From assembly GCF_001639065.2 (NCBI RefSeq), contig NZ_LQXO02000043.1, positions 1-50,388 on the forward strand: a stretch of 50,388 bases of DNA, written 5' to 3'. This stretch comes from Vibrio barjaei (lineage in GTDB: Bacteria > Pseudomonadota > Gammaproteobacteria > Enterobacterales > Vibrionaceae). Under the pieces are notes generated by a model. It had not been told where the DNA came from. It made no database searches and worked only from the letters and a program-made list of their open reading frames with translations. The position numbers and the translations under genes are program-made. Below are positions 9,092 to 17,065 of this stretch, one piece after another (position 1 is the first letter of the stretch; every line of letters starts with the position of its first letter).

Positions 9092-10264
9092 ATGGCCGTT
9101 CACGTAGGCATAATTGATCAAGATCCCATTCGTTTGGTAACTCCTTTACTGGATGACCGAACCGTTAGTCGTCACATCATCTTTATTGGTGACGAATCCC
9201 AATTTGAAATGTATGAGCGTTTGAGCTCAGTATTGGCGGAGCGCTACATTACTGCAGAATTTTATGAAATTCCCAATATCGTCAATACGTCTGTTATCAA
9301 ACAATCCATTCTCGGTTTAGCTAAGCAACTTAAAGAAAAGAATGTCGAAGTTAAATTGAATGCCAGTTGCGGCTTAAGACATCGACTGCTTTCTGTCTAT
9401 GAAGTATTCCGTACCTTCCATTGGCCAATCTTCGTTGTTGAACCGAACAGCGATAAGATGTGCTGGTTGTACCCGGAAGGCGCAACTGATGCGCAGGTAC
9501 AAGATCATATCACCATTGGTGATTACCTCACGATTTTTGGTGCTCGTGGTGAATTTACTGACTACGATCTTCCCCCACTACTTGACAGAAAACTTTATGA
9601 GCTGGGTGAAAAATGGGCGAGTAACGCACTGGAATTAGGTCCGGGTCTAGCGACGCTAAACTACTTGGCAACCACGTGCCGAAAAGAACAGAAACTCGAT
9701 GTTGAGCTTTCCGAAAAACAACAAGGTTATCGCGAACTCAATATGCTACTTAGCGATTTGGTAGAATCTGAAATAGCGACTTATGACAACGGCATTTTAA
9801 CCTTTATCAGTGAAGATGCACGTCGCTTTTCCAATGGGGAATGGTTAGAGAACCTAGTTCATAGCACGGTCAAACAAATCCAAGACGACTTACCGACCAT
9901 TCAAGACCGTTCTTTGAATGTTCAAGTATACCGTCAGCTTGGTGAGCGAGAAGTTCGCAACGAACTGGATGTCGCATCCGTTGTAAACAATAAATTGCAT
10001 ATTATTGAATGTAAGACCAAAGGTATGCGCGACGATGGTGACGACACTCTATACAAACTGGAATCGCTGCGTGACTTGTTAGGTGGCCTGCAAGCCCGTG
10101 CCATGTTGGTTAGTTTTAGACCGCTACGTCACAACGATATTACTCGTGCAGAAGATCTTGGCTTAGCACTTATTGGACCGGATGAGTTGAAGGATCTAAA
10201 ACTGCATCTAACCAAATGGTTTAAAGGTGCCGGCGGTATCGATGAGAAAGCTCACCTTTCTTAA
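9092..10264 (+). CDS. DUF1887 CARF-domain nuclease (VC1899 / Card1 / Can2-like)
   Basis: 390 residues from MAVHVGIIDQ. AGGAAG lies five bases before this ATG, so a longer TTG frame at 9077 is not used. The N-terminal Rossmann-like CARF region (about 1-150) includes 'HIIFIGDESQFEMYERL' and 'VEVKLNASCGLRHRLLS'. A middle winged-helix-like region follows. The C-terminal restriction-endonuclease fold carries D293, E306 and K308 in 'NELDVASVV' and 'HIIECKTKG', a PD-(D/E)xK active site. Known relatives (Card1, Can2) are nucleases switched on by cyclic oligoadenylates made by type III CRISPR complexes. V. cholerae VC1899 (PDB 1XMX, from memory) has this same architecture. Here no CRISPR or Cas10 gene is nearby, and the usual ligand-loop N-x-T-G-G-T-K is replaced by N-A-S-C-G-L-R. 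Its activator in this organism is therefore unknown. Confidence 0.85.
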   Translation: MAVHVGIIDQDPIRLVTPLLDDRTVSRHIIFIGDESQFEMYERLSSVLAERYITAEFYEIPNIVNTSVIKQSILGLAKQLKEKNVEVKLNASCGLRHRLLSVYEVFRTFHWPIFVVEPNSDKMCWLYPEGATDAQVQDHITIGDYLTIFGARGEFTDYDLPPLLDRKLYELGEKWASNALELGPGLATLNYLATTCRKEQKLDVELSEKQQGYRELNMLLSDLVESEIATYDNGILTFISEDARRFSNGEWLENLVHSTVKQIQDDLPTIQDRSLNVQVYRQLGEREVRNELDVASVVNNKLHIIECKTKGMRDDGDDTLYKLESLRDLLGGLQARAMLVSFRPLRHNDITRAEDLGLALIGPDELKDLKLHLTKWFKGAGGIDEKAHLS

Positions 10265-10280
10265 GCAGATAGAAACAGAA

Positions 10281-10309
10281 AAAGCTTGGCCATCGCCAAG
10301 CTTTTTTTA
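10281..10309. terminator. Bidirectional terminator between CARF nuclease and MFS gene
   Basis: Stem AAAGCTTGGC / GCCAAGCTTT (10281-10290, 10295-10304) with loop CATC. T-run on the plus strand and five A before the stem, serving both convergent genes. Confidence 0.9.
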
Positions 10310-10323
10310 CTTTGATTTTGCGT

Positions 10324-11568
10324 TTACGCTGCAGCTTGTTGCTGCTTATGCTTTACCGACGCTTTGTGTTTCGCGCCAACAATGACAATACATACATATG
10401 CAGCAGTCGTCAGGGCTAAAATAGCAAATGGCAACGCTGCCCAACCAAACCCATCTACAGCAACACCACTGATAACGCTACCAGCAGCAAAACCTAATGA
10501 GATGAAGAACATCATTAAGCCTTGAGTCAGACCGCCACCTACTACGGTCAAGCGAGCAGCAATCGCTGGTGAAATCATATCGGTAATAGTGATACCTTGC
10601 AGATAAATCAGGAACAAGCCTAGGGTAATAATGTAGTGCACACTCATTCCGGCTTCAGCTATCACGTAAAGCAAACCAATCACGACGATAGAAGCAATCG
10701 CTGACACTTTGAACAAGCTAAGGTTGCCGTAACGTGCCACAAAGCGCTCAGCCGCGATTAAGATAAACAGCCCCACAACTGACGCCACCGATAGGTTAGC
10801 AGCGGAGAGAGATTGCGTGACACCGTAAGCGTTTTCTAGTAAGTTCGGATATTGTGCCTGAAATGCCCCTTGTCCCGCACATAGCAAACCAACGGCAAGT
10901 AGGAACAAACCGAAATTTGAGAATAGTGATTTTGCTAGACCAACGTCTTCTTTGCCACCGATATCCGCTTCGGCACTCGCCTCAGCGTTATCCAGTACTC
11001 GTTGAGCTGCGGCTTTATTGGTAAACATGGTTATAACCAACAGCACAGCAACAATCGCCATCATAACGCCAAAACGTTGTTCGTAAGACCAACCTAAATC
11101 AGTGATATATGCCAAGGCTACACCAGATAATAAAGCACCAATGATAAGCGTTTGAGCCATACGACCAAGCTTCATCGCTTCAGTTTTTGTATCGTAGCCC
11201 GCAAACGTAATAAAAACAGGGTTGAGCATAAGAAGAATAGCTGAGCCAACACCGAAACATGCAGCACCCACTAACATCAATGGAAAGCTTTCACCCGCGA
11301 CGACAAAACTTGTCCCAGCAAGCAGATAACAGATCATACCGAAAAGCTGTGCATGTCGATGCGCTTTGTACTTATCAGCGAGGCCTCCAATAATTGGAGC
11401 GGCAAGACCCGCCATACCAAATACAGCCATTGCCAGACCCGCTTGAGTCGCACTACCAGTACGAGCAAGAATAAAGGAAGGCATTAACATAGGAATAAAC
11501 ACGATTTGCACAATGCCATAAGCAAAGTGCGCGGCAAACCAGCCCTCTAAGCCAAGTTTTTTCAACAT
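10324..11568 (-). CDS. MFS transporter, paralogue 1
   Basis: 414 residues from MLKKLGLEGW. A GTG/TTG-initiated extension exists but GAGG upstream suits this ATG. Twelve hydrophobic segments are visible, with the MFS loop motif 'GGLADKYKAHRHAQ' between helices 2 and 3. It is very similar along its length to the transporter at 19237-20493 ('GLAAPIIG.LADKYKAHR', 'QGAFQAQ.PNL', 'GLTQGLMMFFISLGFA'), so the two are paralogues. It is divergent from a LysR-family regulator, which probably controls it. The substrate is not recognisable. By context it may import or export a compound handled by the nearby aldehyde dehydrogenase/kinase operon. Confidence 0.85.
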   Translation of the reverse strand: MLKKLGLEGWFAAHFAYGIVQIVFIPMLMPSFILARTGSATQAGLAMAVFGMAGLAAPIIGGLADKYKAHRHAQLFGMICYLLAGTSFVVAGESFPLMLVGAACFGVGSAILLMLNPVFITFAGYDTKTEAMKLGRMAQTLIIGALLSGVALAYITDLGWSYEQRFGVMMAIVAVLLVITMFTNKAAAQRVLDNAEASAEADIGGKEDVGLAKSLFSNFGLFLLAVGLLCAGQGAFQAQYPNLLENAYGVTQSLSAANLSVASVVGLFILIAAERFVARYGNLSLFKVSAIASIVVIGLLYVIAEAGMSVHYIITLGLFLIYLQGITITDMISPAIAARLTVVGGGLTQGLMMFFISLGFAAGSVISGVAVDGFGWAALPFAILALTTAAYVCIVIVGAKHKASVKHKQQQAAA

Positions 11569-11932
11569 GATCACAGACCTCAATAGATCATTACCCTTAG
11601 TGTTGTGGGTAATAAATTAAACCACAGCAAAAAGATCCGTTTTCTACTGAGCGAATAGCTAGCCCACGCCAAATCTAGGTAAATTATCAACTGAGTAAAC
11701 ACTCTGCTTGACCCGTTGTTAACCATAAAAATACTGGGCTTATTTATAGTGATGATAATATCAGCCTACCTACAAAGTCGTAATAGCCCAAAGCCTCCAG
11801 TGTTAAGCCCACACTTCTCTCAGCGTCAAGTTTGTTATACTCTAATCATGCTGACAGAAAGAATAGTTGTCATCTACCCAGTCGTATTGGGTATATACTT
11901 TGCCGCTAATTATTAAGGTAGGAGTTTGCCTT
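11569..11932. promoter_or_regulatory. Divergent promoter region, MFS transporter / LysR regulator
   Basis: 364 bp. A LysR-type gene divergent from its target is the usual arrangement, so operator sites are expected here. I see a possible -10-like TTATACTCTAATCAT around 11836-11849 and the LysR gene's own AGGTAGGAG ribosome-binding site at about 11916-11924. A 66-codon TTG frame at 11716-11916 has no ribosome-binding site and is not called. Confidence 0.45.
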
Positions 11933-12814
11933 ATGAATCTCACCAAACTTAGAGTGTTTGCGTTAACTGCAGAGCATGGTTCATTGACCAAAGTTGCTAA
12001 TATTATGGGTAAAACGCGCACCTCACTAAGTATGGCGCTATCCAGTTTAGAAGATGAATTGGGTGTAGAACTGTTTGAACGGACTCGTAATCGTCTGGTA
12101 TTGAATGACGCGGGAAGTGCTTTACTGCCCGATTGTCGAAACATCCTCAATATGGCAGAAAGTCTGTACTCAAAAGCCGAGCAGTTTCGACAAGGTGACA
12201 GTGACAAAATACGCATCGCCTATGACGACACGTTACCGTCTTCATTCTGGCGCAAACAACTTGTTGCTTTGTCTGATGAGTTTCCACATGTCTCCCTGAC
12301 CGTCATCAAAGCCTCCAGTGCCGATATCCCGACTCTCGTTCGTGAAAATCACGTAGACCTCGGCTATGGTTTGGTCTTTAGCTCTGGGGATGACCCACAA
12401 GTGAAGGTTCGTGCTCTCCATCGTATTCGAATGATGGCGGTATGCTCTCCCCAGCATGAACTGGCTAAACTCACCAACGTTACCAGTACCGACATCAGTG
12501 CCCATCGACAAATCGTGCTGTCTCATCTGTTTGAAGAGATTCATCAAGATTTTCGCCCTATTTCGAGTAGCACAATGAGCTTTTCCAACTACCAAGAAGT
12601 ATTGGATGCGGTTATCGATAATTTAGGTTGGGCGATCATTCCTGAGACACTAGTAAAACAAGAGTTGCGTCAAGAGCACTTAGTGGTCGTGAAGCATCCG
12701 AATGGCATGTATTTTGAGAGCTTTGGCGAGATGTCACGCCCGAACGATCATGCGGTAGAAACAAGACAAGCACTGATCGATGGCATCGAAGAAGGTATCT
12801 ACGACTTGTTTTAA
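11933..12814 (+). CDS. LysR-family transcriptional regulator
   Basis: 293 residues from MNLTKLRVFALTAEHG. The ATG at 11933 has AGGTAGGAG eight bases upstream, and an in-frame extension to 11867 is not supported. Residues 1-60 are the winged helix-turn-helix ('LTKVANIMGKTRTSLSMAL', 'LGVELFERTRNRLVL'), followed by the linker helix and a LysR effector domain ('IRIAYDDTLPSSFWRKQL', 'VDAVIDNLGWAIIPETLV' type strand-turn-helix). It is divergent from MFS paralogue 1 and convergent with the aldehyde dehydrogenase operon. The most likely target is the MFS gene; control of the acyl-kinase operon or decarboxylase is possible but not shown. Confidence 0.92.
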   Translation: MNLTKLRVFALTAEHGSLTKVANIMGKTRTSLSMALSSLEDELGVELFERTRNRLVLNDAGSALLPDCRNILNMAESLYSKAEQFRQGDSDKIRIAYDDTLPSSFWRKQLVALSDEFPHVSLTVIKASSADIPTLVRENHVDLGYGLVFSSGDDPQVKVRALHRIRMMAVCSPQHELAKLTNVTSTDISAHRQIVLSHLFEEIHQDFRPISSSTMSFSNYQEVLDAVIDNLGWAIIPETLVKQELRQEHLVVVKHPNGMYFESFGEMSRPNDHAVETRQALIDGIEEGIYDLF

Positions 12815-12835
12815 CCATCCACTTTCATCAACGAG

Positions 12836-12864
12836 AAAAGCCGAAGCAAATGCTTCGGCTTTTT
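12836..12864. terminator. Bidirectional terminator between LysR gene and aldehyde dehydrogenase operon
   Basis: 12-bp stem AAAAGCCGAAGC / GCTTCGGCTTTT with a 4-nt loop (AAAT). Flanked by A and T runs so it can end both convergent transcripts. Confidence 0.92.
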
Positions 12865-12889
12865 CGTTTTATCGATTGGGGTAAATCGA

Positions 12890-14266
12890 TTAAACGATAC
12901 GCAGACCACCTTGAGCGATTGCGAAACGACGTGCACGAGTGAACGAGTACGCGTTTGTGATACCTTCACCAGTTGGACCAGCGATTGTGAACGTTGAAGT
13001 ACCTTCAGCGTTGTAACCTACACCAGATAGTGTTGGACCGTTGTGAGCGAAGATAGTGGTGTTGATAGCGCGACCGAACTTAGTTACGTTCTCGATGTTG
13101 CCCGAGTAGATACATGCAGAGTGCTTGTTACCACGCTCAGCAGCAACAGCGCGCTCGATAGCTTCGTCGATGTTCGCACAACGAACAACTGGAAGTACTG
13201 GCATCATTTGCTCTACGTGTACTAGTGGGTGATCGTTCTCAACAACCATAACCGCTAGACGAGTCTCAGACTCAACACCGATAGACTTCAGGATTTCACC
13301 TGCGTCTTGACCAACATGTTGCTTAACTGGGTGCCATACGCGAGCAATTTCTTGCGCAGTACATGGCTTAGCACCGTCGATTTCGTCCATAGTTAGGATT
13401 TGTGCAGTTAGCTTCTCAGCTTCTTCTGCAGAAAGAACGTAAGCGCCAGTTGCTTCTAGCTTAGCTAGGAACTCGTCAGCGACTGAATCTTCAACGAATA
13501 CTTCTTTCTCACCGATACATAGTAGGTTGTTATCGAAAGATGCGCCGCCGTAAACGCCAGCCGCTGCTAGGTCTAGGTTAGCAGAAGCATCAACGATGAC
13601 AGGTGGGTTACCAGCGCCAGCACCTACACCTTTCTTACCAGATTGTAGGATTGCTTTAACTAGACCAGGACCACCAGTACCAACTAGCATGTTTACTAGT
13701 GGAGATTTAGCGATTTCGTTAAGAGTTTCTAGAGTTGGCTCTTTAACCATAGTAACTAGGTTAGCTGGGCCGCCTGCTTCAACGATAGTTTTGTTGATCA
13801 TGTCGATCATTACCGCAGAAACAACTTTTGAAGATGGGTGAACGTTGAACGTTACCGCGTTACCAGACGCTAGCATAGAGATAGCGTTGTTAACGATAGT
13901 TTCAGTTGGGTTAGTTACAGGAGTAACCGCACCGATAACACCGTATGGTGCACGCTCTTCTAGAGAGATACCGTTGTCACCAGACCATACTTTAGTTTCT
14001 AGAACTTCAGTACCCGGAGTCTTAGCAGCAGTTAGCTGGTGCTTAGCGATCTTGTCTTCAACACGACCTAGTTTAGTTTCTTCACGAACCATTTTCGCGA
14101 AGTCTTCAGCTTTAGCTAGAACCGCACCACGAATAGCAGTAAGGATAGCTTCACGGCCTTCTTTAGTAGAGTTAGCGTAGAATTCAACTTGAGCTTTGTG
14201 AGTTGCTTCGATTGCTGCTTCAACAGTTTCGAATACACCTTGTGCGTTATTGATATCGAATGACAT
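12890..14266 (-). CDS. CoA-acylating aldehyde dehydrogenase (EutE / SauS-like)
   Basis: 458 residues from MSFDINNAQG. AGAAGG lies eight bases before this ATG; a longer frame to 14323 is not supported. It belongs to the acylating aldehyde dehydrogenase family: 'ERAPYGVIGAVTPVTNPTE' near residues 100-120, 'GTGGPGLVKA' and catalytic Cys250 in 'FDNNLLCIGEKEV'. Such enzymes convert an aldehyde, CoA and NAD+ to acyl-CoA and NADH. Relatives include EutE (acetaldehyde) and SauS (sulfoacetaldehyde). It lacks an obvious N-terminal microcompartment-targeting helix, and no shell genes are present. It is third in the operon after phosphotransbutyrylase and kinase genes, implying aldehyde to acyl-CoA to acyl-phosphate to acid plus ATP. 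Codons are strikingly biased (GGT, AAC, ATC, CTA), suggesting high expression. Confidence 0.85.
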   Translation of the reverse strand: MSFDINNAQGVFETVEAAIEATHKAQVEFYANSTKEGREAILTAIRGAVLAKAEDFAKMVREETKLGRVEDKIAKHQLTAAKTPGTEVLETKVWSGDNGISLEERAPYGVIGAVTPVTNPTETIVNNAISMLASGNAVTFNVHPSSKVVSAVMIDMINKTIVEAGGPANLVTMVKEPTLETLNEIAKSPLVNMLVGTGGPGLVKAILQSGKKGVGAGAGNPPVIVDASANLDLAAAGVYGGASFDNNLLCIGEKEVFVEDSVADEFLAKLEATGAYVLSAEEAEKLTAQILTMDEIDGAKPCTAQEIARVWHPVKQHVGQDAGEILKSIGVESETRLAVMVVENDHPLVHVEQMMPVLPVVRCANIDEAIERAVAAERGNKHSACIYSGNIENVTKFGRAINTTIFAHNGPTLSGVGYNAEGTSTFTIAGPTGEGITNAYSFTRARRFAIAQGGLRIV

Positions 14267-14291
14267 TTTAATTACCTTCTGTAAAGTATTC

Positions 14292-14330
14292 AGTGGCGAG
14301 CCACTTCTACAGAGCAGGCTCATGACCTGC
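14292..14330 (-). other. Two small intercistronic hairpins
   Basis: Between the kinase and aldehyde dehydrogenase genes: AGTGGC/GCCACT (14292-14305, 2-nt gap) and GCAGG/CCTGC (14314-14330). No T-tract, so probably RNA processing or stability elements rather than terminators. Confidence 0.4.
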
Positions 14331-14346
14331 CCTAATCTTTAATTCA

Positions 14347-15411
14347 TTAAGCGTATGTTTTCGCCGCTTCTTCGCCGTTAGCCACACGCAGTGTGCCTAG
14401 TACTAGTGCTTCTAGTTCAACTTCACCTGGGAACTTAGTTACCGGAGCAATGAACTCAACGCGCTTAGTGATTTCCGCCGTGATGTATTTGCTGTAGGCG
14501 ATACCACCTGTTAGCAGGATTCCATCAACTTTCTCACCACCGAATACCGCGCCCATTGCAGCGATTTGCTTAGACACTTGGTAAGCCATTGCATCAGTCA
14601 CTAGTTTGAACTCAGCGTCGCCTGCTTCCGCTTTCTCTTCGATTTCACGCATGTCGATGCTACCTGTGTAGCTGAAGGCGCCGCCTTTACCTTGGATGAA
14701 TGCTTTCATCTCAGCATGCGTGTACTCGCCGCTGAAGCAGATGTCGATTAGCTCACGAGTTGGCAGGTCACCAGAGCGCTCAGGCGTGAATGGGCCTTCA
14801 GAAACCGCGTCGTTTACATCAACAGTACGACCGCCCATGTGTGCACCAACAGTGATACCGCCACCCATGTGACACACGATAACGTTCACGTCCTCGTATT
14901 TCTTACCTTGCTGCTCAGCAAACTGACGAGCAATAGCTTTCTGGTTAAGCGCATGGAAACGACCTTTGCGTTTAATTGCTTTATGGCCAGAGAATGCCGC
15001 TAGCTCAGATAACTCATAAGTCACTGGCGCGTCAGTGAAGAACGCTTCAATACCGTTCTCGTCTGCAATCTCTTTACCGATGATGCCTGCAAGGCTTGCT
15101 GGGTGTTGAATTTGTGCTTCAAGAAGGTCAGCGATTACTGCATCGTCAACCTTGTAAGTACCACCTGCGATTGGCTTAAGAACACCGCCACGACATGCCA
15201 CTGCACCTAGTTCAGACGCTTTAACACCAGCTTCTTCTAGTGCCGCTAGGATCGCTTCTTTACGGAATGCTTTCTGGTGAGCAACAACAGCGCCAAACGG
15301 TGCCAACTCTTCAGCACTGTGACGTAGTGTTTTCTCGAACAGCTCAGTAGTGCCTTCGAAAACACCGATTTTTGTAGAGGTAGAGCCAGGGTTGATAGCT
15401 AGAATTTTCAT
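14347..15411 (-). CDS. buk: Butyrate kinase-like acyl kinase
   Basis: 354 residues. The ATG at 15411 is used; the preceding in-frame GTG lies too near the ribosome-binding AGG. ASKHA-fold acyl kinase: N-terminal phosphate loop 'ILAINPGSTSTKIGVFEG', 'VIVCHMGGGITVGAHMGG' around residues 175-192 and 'GILLTGGIAYSK' near 295. Length (about 355) and the 'NPGSTSTK' form fit butyrate kinase rather than AckA, which is about 400. It transfers phosphate from acyl-phosphate to ADP. The gene sits between the phosphotransbutyrylase and aldehyde dehydrogenase genes. The physiological acyl group (butyryl, isobutyryl, propionyl or other) is not determined by sequence. Codon use is strongly biased, as in its neighbours. 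Confidence 0.85.
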   Translation of the reverse strand: MKILAINPGSTSTKIGVFEGTTELFEKTLRHSAEELAPFGAVVAHQKAFRKEAILAALEEAGVKASELGAVACRGGVLKPIAGGTYKVDDAVIADLLEAQIQHPASLAGIIGKEIADENGIEAFFTDAPVTYELSELAAFSGHKAIKRKGRFHALNQKAIARQFAEQQGKKYEDVNVIVCHMGGGITVGAHMGGRTVDVNDAVSEGPFTPERSGDLPTRELIDICFSGEYTHAEMKAFIQGKGGAFSYTGSIDMREIEEKAEAGDAEFKLVTDAMAYQVSKQIAAMGAVFGGEKVDGILLTGGIAYSKYITAEITKRVEFIAPVTKFPGEVELEALVLGTLRVANGEEAAKTYA

Positions 15412-15447
15412 CACTTATAAACCTAATTTAGTTATTGCTATTTATGA

Positions 15448-16383
15448 TTAAGCAGACGCTTCTGCAGCTGTTTTCTGTTGGCTCATTGCGGCAACAGAAC
15501 AAGCAAGCGCGATAGAGACTGTCTTCTCTGCTTCGCCGTCAGCGCGAGACACAAGAACAACAGGAATACGTGCACCAAGTAGAACACCCGCCATGCTAAA
15601 GCCAGCCATGTACTGAAGTGCTTTGGCAAACACGTTGCCTACTTCGATATTTGGAACCATTAGGATATCGGCGTTGCCCGCTACTGGAGACTCATAACCT
15701 TTTAGGTTTGCAGCGTACTGAGATACCGCGATATCTAGAGAGATAGGACCAGAAACGATACAACCTTCGATTTCACCGTTTTGGTTCATTTTTTGAAGCT
15801 CTGCCGCGTCCATCGTCGCTGGCATCTTGTCGTATGGCTTCTCTTTCGCACATAAGTTAGCGACTTTAGGCTCTTCGATACCGACAGAGTGAGCTAGACT
15901 TACTGCGTTTTTGATGATGCCCGCTTTTTGCTCAAGCGTAGGCATGATATTCATCGCTGCGTCAGTAAATACATGGAAGCTGTCGCCACCTTCTTTGAAT
16001 AGAACACCAGCGTGGCTAAGGACGTTACCGGTACGAAGACCGTGCTCTTTCTTTAGGACTTCTTTAAGTAGAACAGAAGTGTCAATAAGACCCTTCATTA
16101 GTAGGTCGCCTTTACCTTCTGCAATAGCTGAAACTGATGCAGTTGCAATCGCTTCAAGACCGTCAGCTTCGATGATCTCAAAGTTGGCTAGGTCAACATT
16201 TGCTTTCGCCGCTGCTTCGTTGATTAACGCGCGCTCACCAACAAGAATGACGTCTGCCATGCCTTCTTGGAATGCGTTGTTTGCTGCATCAAGCGTTGCA
16301 TCATCATGTGCTGCCGCAACAACCATGCGTTGTTTTTTGCCGAACTTTTTAGCTTGCTGAATAAAGAAATCTTTATTGTACAT
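15448..16383 (-). CDS. ptb: Phosphate acyltransferase, phosphotransbutyrylase-like
   Basis: 311 residues of the phosphate acetyl/butyryl transferase family: 'ADVILVGERALINE', 'GDLLMKGLIDTSVLLKEVL', 'FKEGGDSFHVFTDAAMNI' and a C-terminal 'ARIPVVLVSRADGEAEKT'. It converts acyl-CoA and phosphate to acyl-phosphate and CoA. Length and the KGLIDT motif match Ptb more than the longer Pta. It is the first gene of the ptb-buk-aldehyde dehydrogenase operon, with a 36-bp gap to buk. AAAAGG lies about ten bases before the ATG, an imperfect spacing. An imperfect inverted repeat sits about 80 bp upstream and could be an operator. Confidence 0.85.
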   Translation of the reverse strand: MYNKDFFIQQAKKFGKKQRMVVAAAHDDATLDAANNAFQEGMADVILVGERALINEAAAKANVDLANFEIIEADGLEAIATASVSAIAEGKGDLLMKGLIDTSVLLKEVLKKEHGLRTGNVLSHAGVLFKEGGDSFHVFTDAAMNIMPTLEQKAGIIKNAVSLAHSVGIEEPKVANLCAKEKPYDKMPATMDAAELQKMNQNGEIEGCIVSGPISLDIAVSQYAANLKGYESPVAGNADILMVPNIEVGNVFAKALQYMAGFSMAGVLLGARIPVVLVSRADGEAEKTVSIALACSVAAMSQQKTAAEASA

Positions 16384-17065
16384 AGGGGCGATACCTTTTA
16401 ATTAAGAAGAAGGAAACAACCTTCTTTTTATCTTCGATAAATATTCATCAAAGGGAGTAATCAATTATTGTGGAGCAATAAATTGAGACTATTTTTAACC
16501 CTTTCAAAGGATGGAATTAATCTATCTCAGGTATCGTCGGAATAAACTTCACTCAGAGTCAGGTTTTTTGACCGTTTTACGGTAACAATGATTTGACGAT
16601 GAATAATTGAAGCAGTGAAGCATCAACCAAGGCTATAACTAGCGATCTTTATCACAAAAACACCTTATATTTTCGCGTAGCAAAACAGTTTTTTACTGCC
16701 CTGCCCTTAGGTAACACTACAAAGTAACCGAGTAATTTACTTTACAGCGGAGAGGTAACATTCGCTGGTCATTGCCTTTATTAGTTGAATTTATGGATAA
16801 ACACCCTCTAATAACCACGTCAACACAAAGGCCAGAAAACAACACTCATTCACCAGGGGAATGATTTTGCTTACTGATGCAAGTTGTTATTTTCCGCTAG
16901 CGTAAGTTTTTTTGACGCTGAGTGATGTGCTTGGGAACAACGTCCGAGAATATACTCAACAGCATAAAATCAATATCGCATTCGAGCCTTTGTAGAGTCC
17001 CAAACTCAGTAAATAAATCGAATGTAACTTCATGATAATCATTGACTAAATAGTAAGGGTCGAAG
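16384..17065. promoter_or_regulatory. 682-bp divergent control region, acyl-kinase operon / PLP decarboxylase
   Basis: No gene found. An imperfect inverted repeat TCAATTATTG / CAATAAATTGA lies at 16461-16486 near the ptb side. On the decarboxylase side the only clear signal is AAGGG six bases before its ATG. The length and AT-richness suggest complex regulation of two highly expressed divergent units, but I cannot name the regulators. Confidence 0.45.

Noticed and set aside
11716..11916. 66-codon hydrophobic frame (plus strand) before the LysR gene
   Set aside because: Starts with TTG without a ribosome-binding site, lies in the expected divergent operator region, and has no recognisable similarity. 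A tiny membrane protein cannot be fully excluded.
13596..14180. Long plus-strand frames (81 and 111 codons) over the aldehyde dehydrogenase gene
   Set aside because: Antisense shadows created by strong codon bias of the real gene; no ribosome-binding sites.
15911..16360. 149-codon plus-strand frame over ptb
   Set aside because: Antisense to a well-recognised enzyme gene; Ser/Ala-rich shadow typical of biased codons.
12890..16383. Ethanolamine or propanediol microcompartment operon
   Set aside because: The aldehyde dehydrogenase is EutE-like, but no shell protein, ammonia-lyase or diol dehydratase gene is present.
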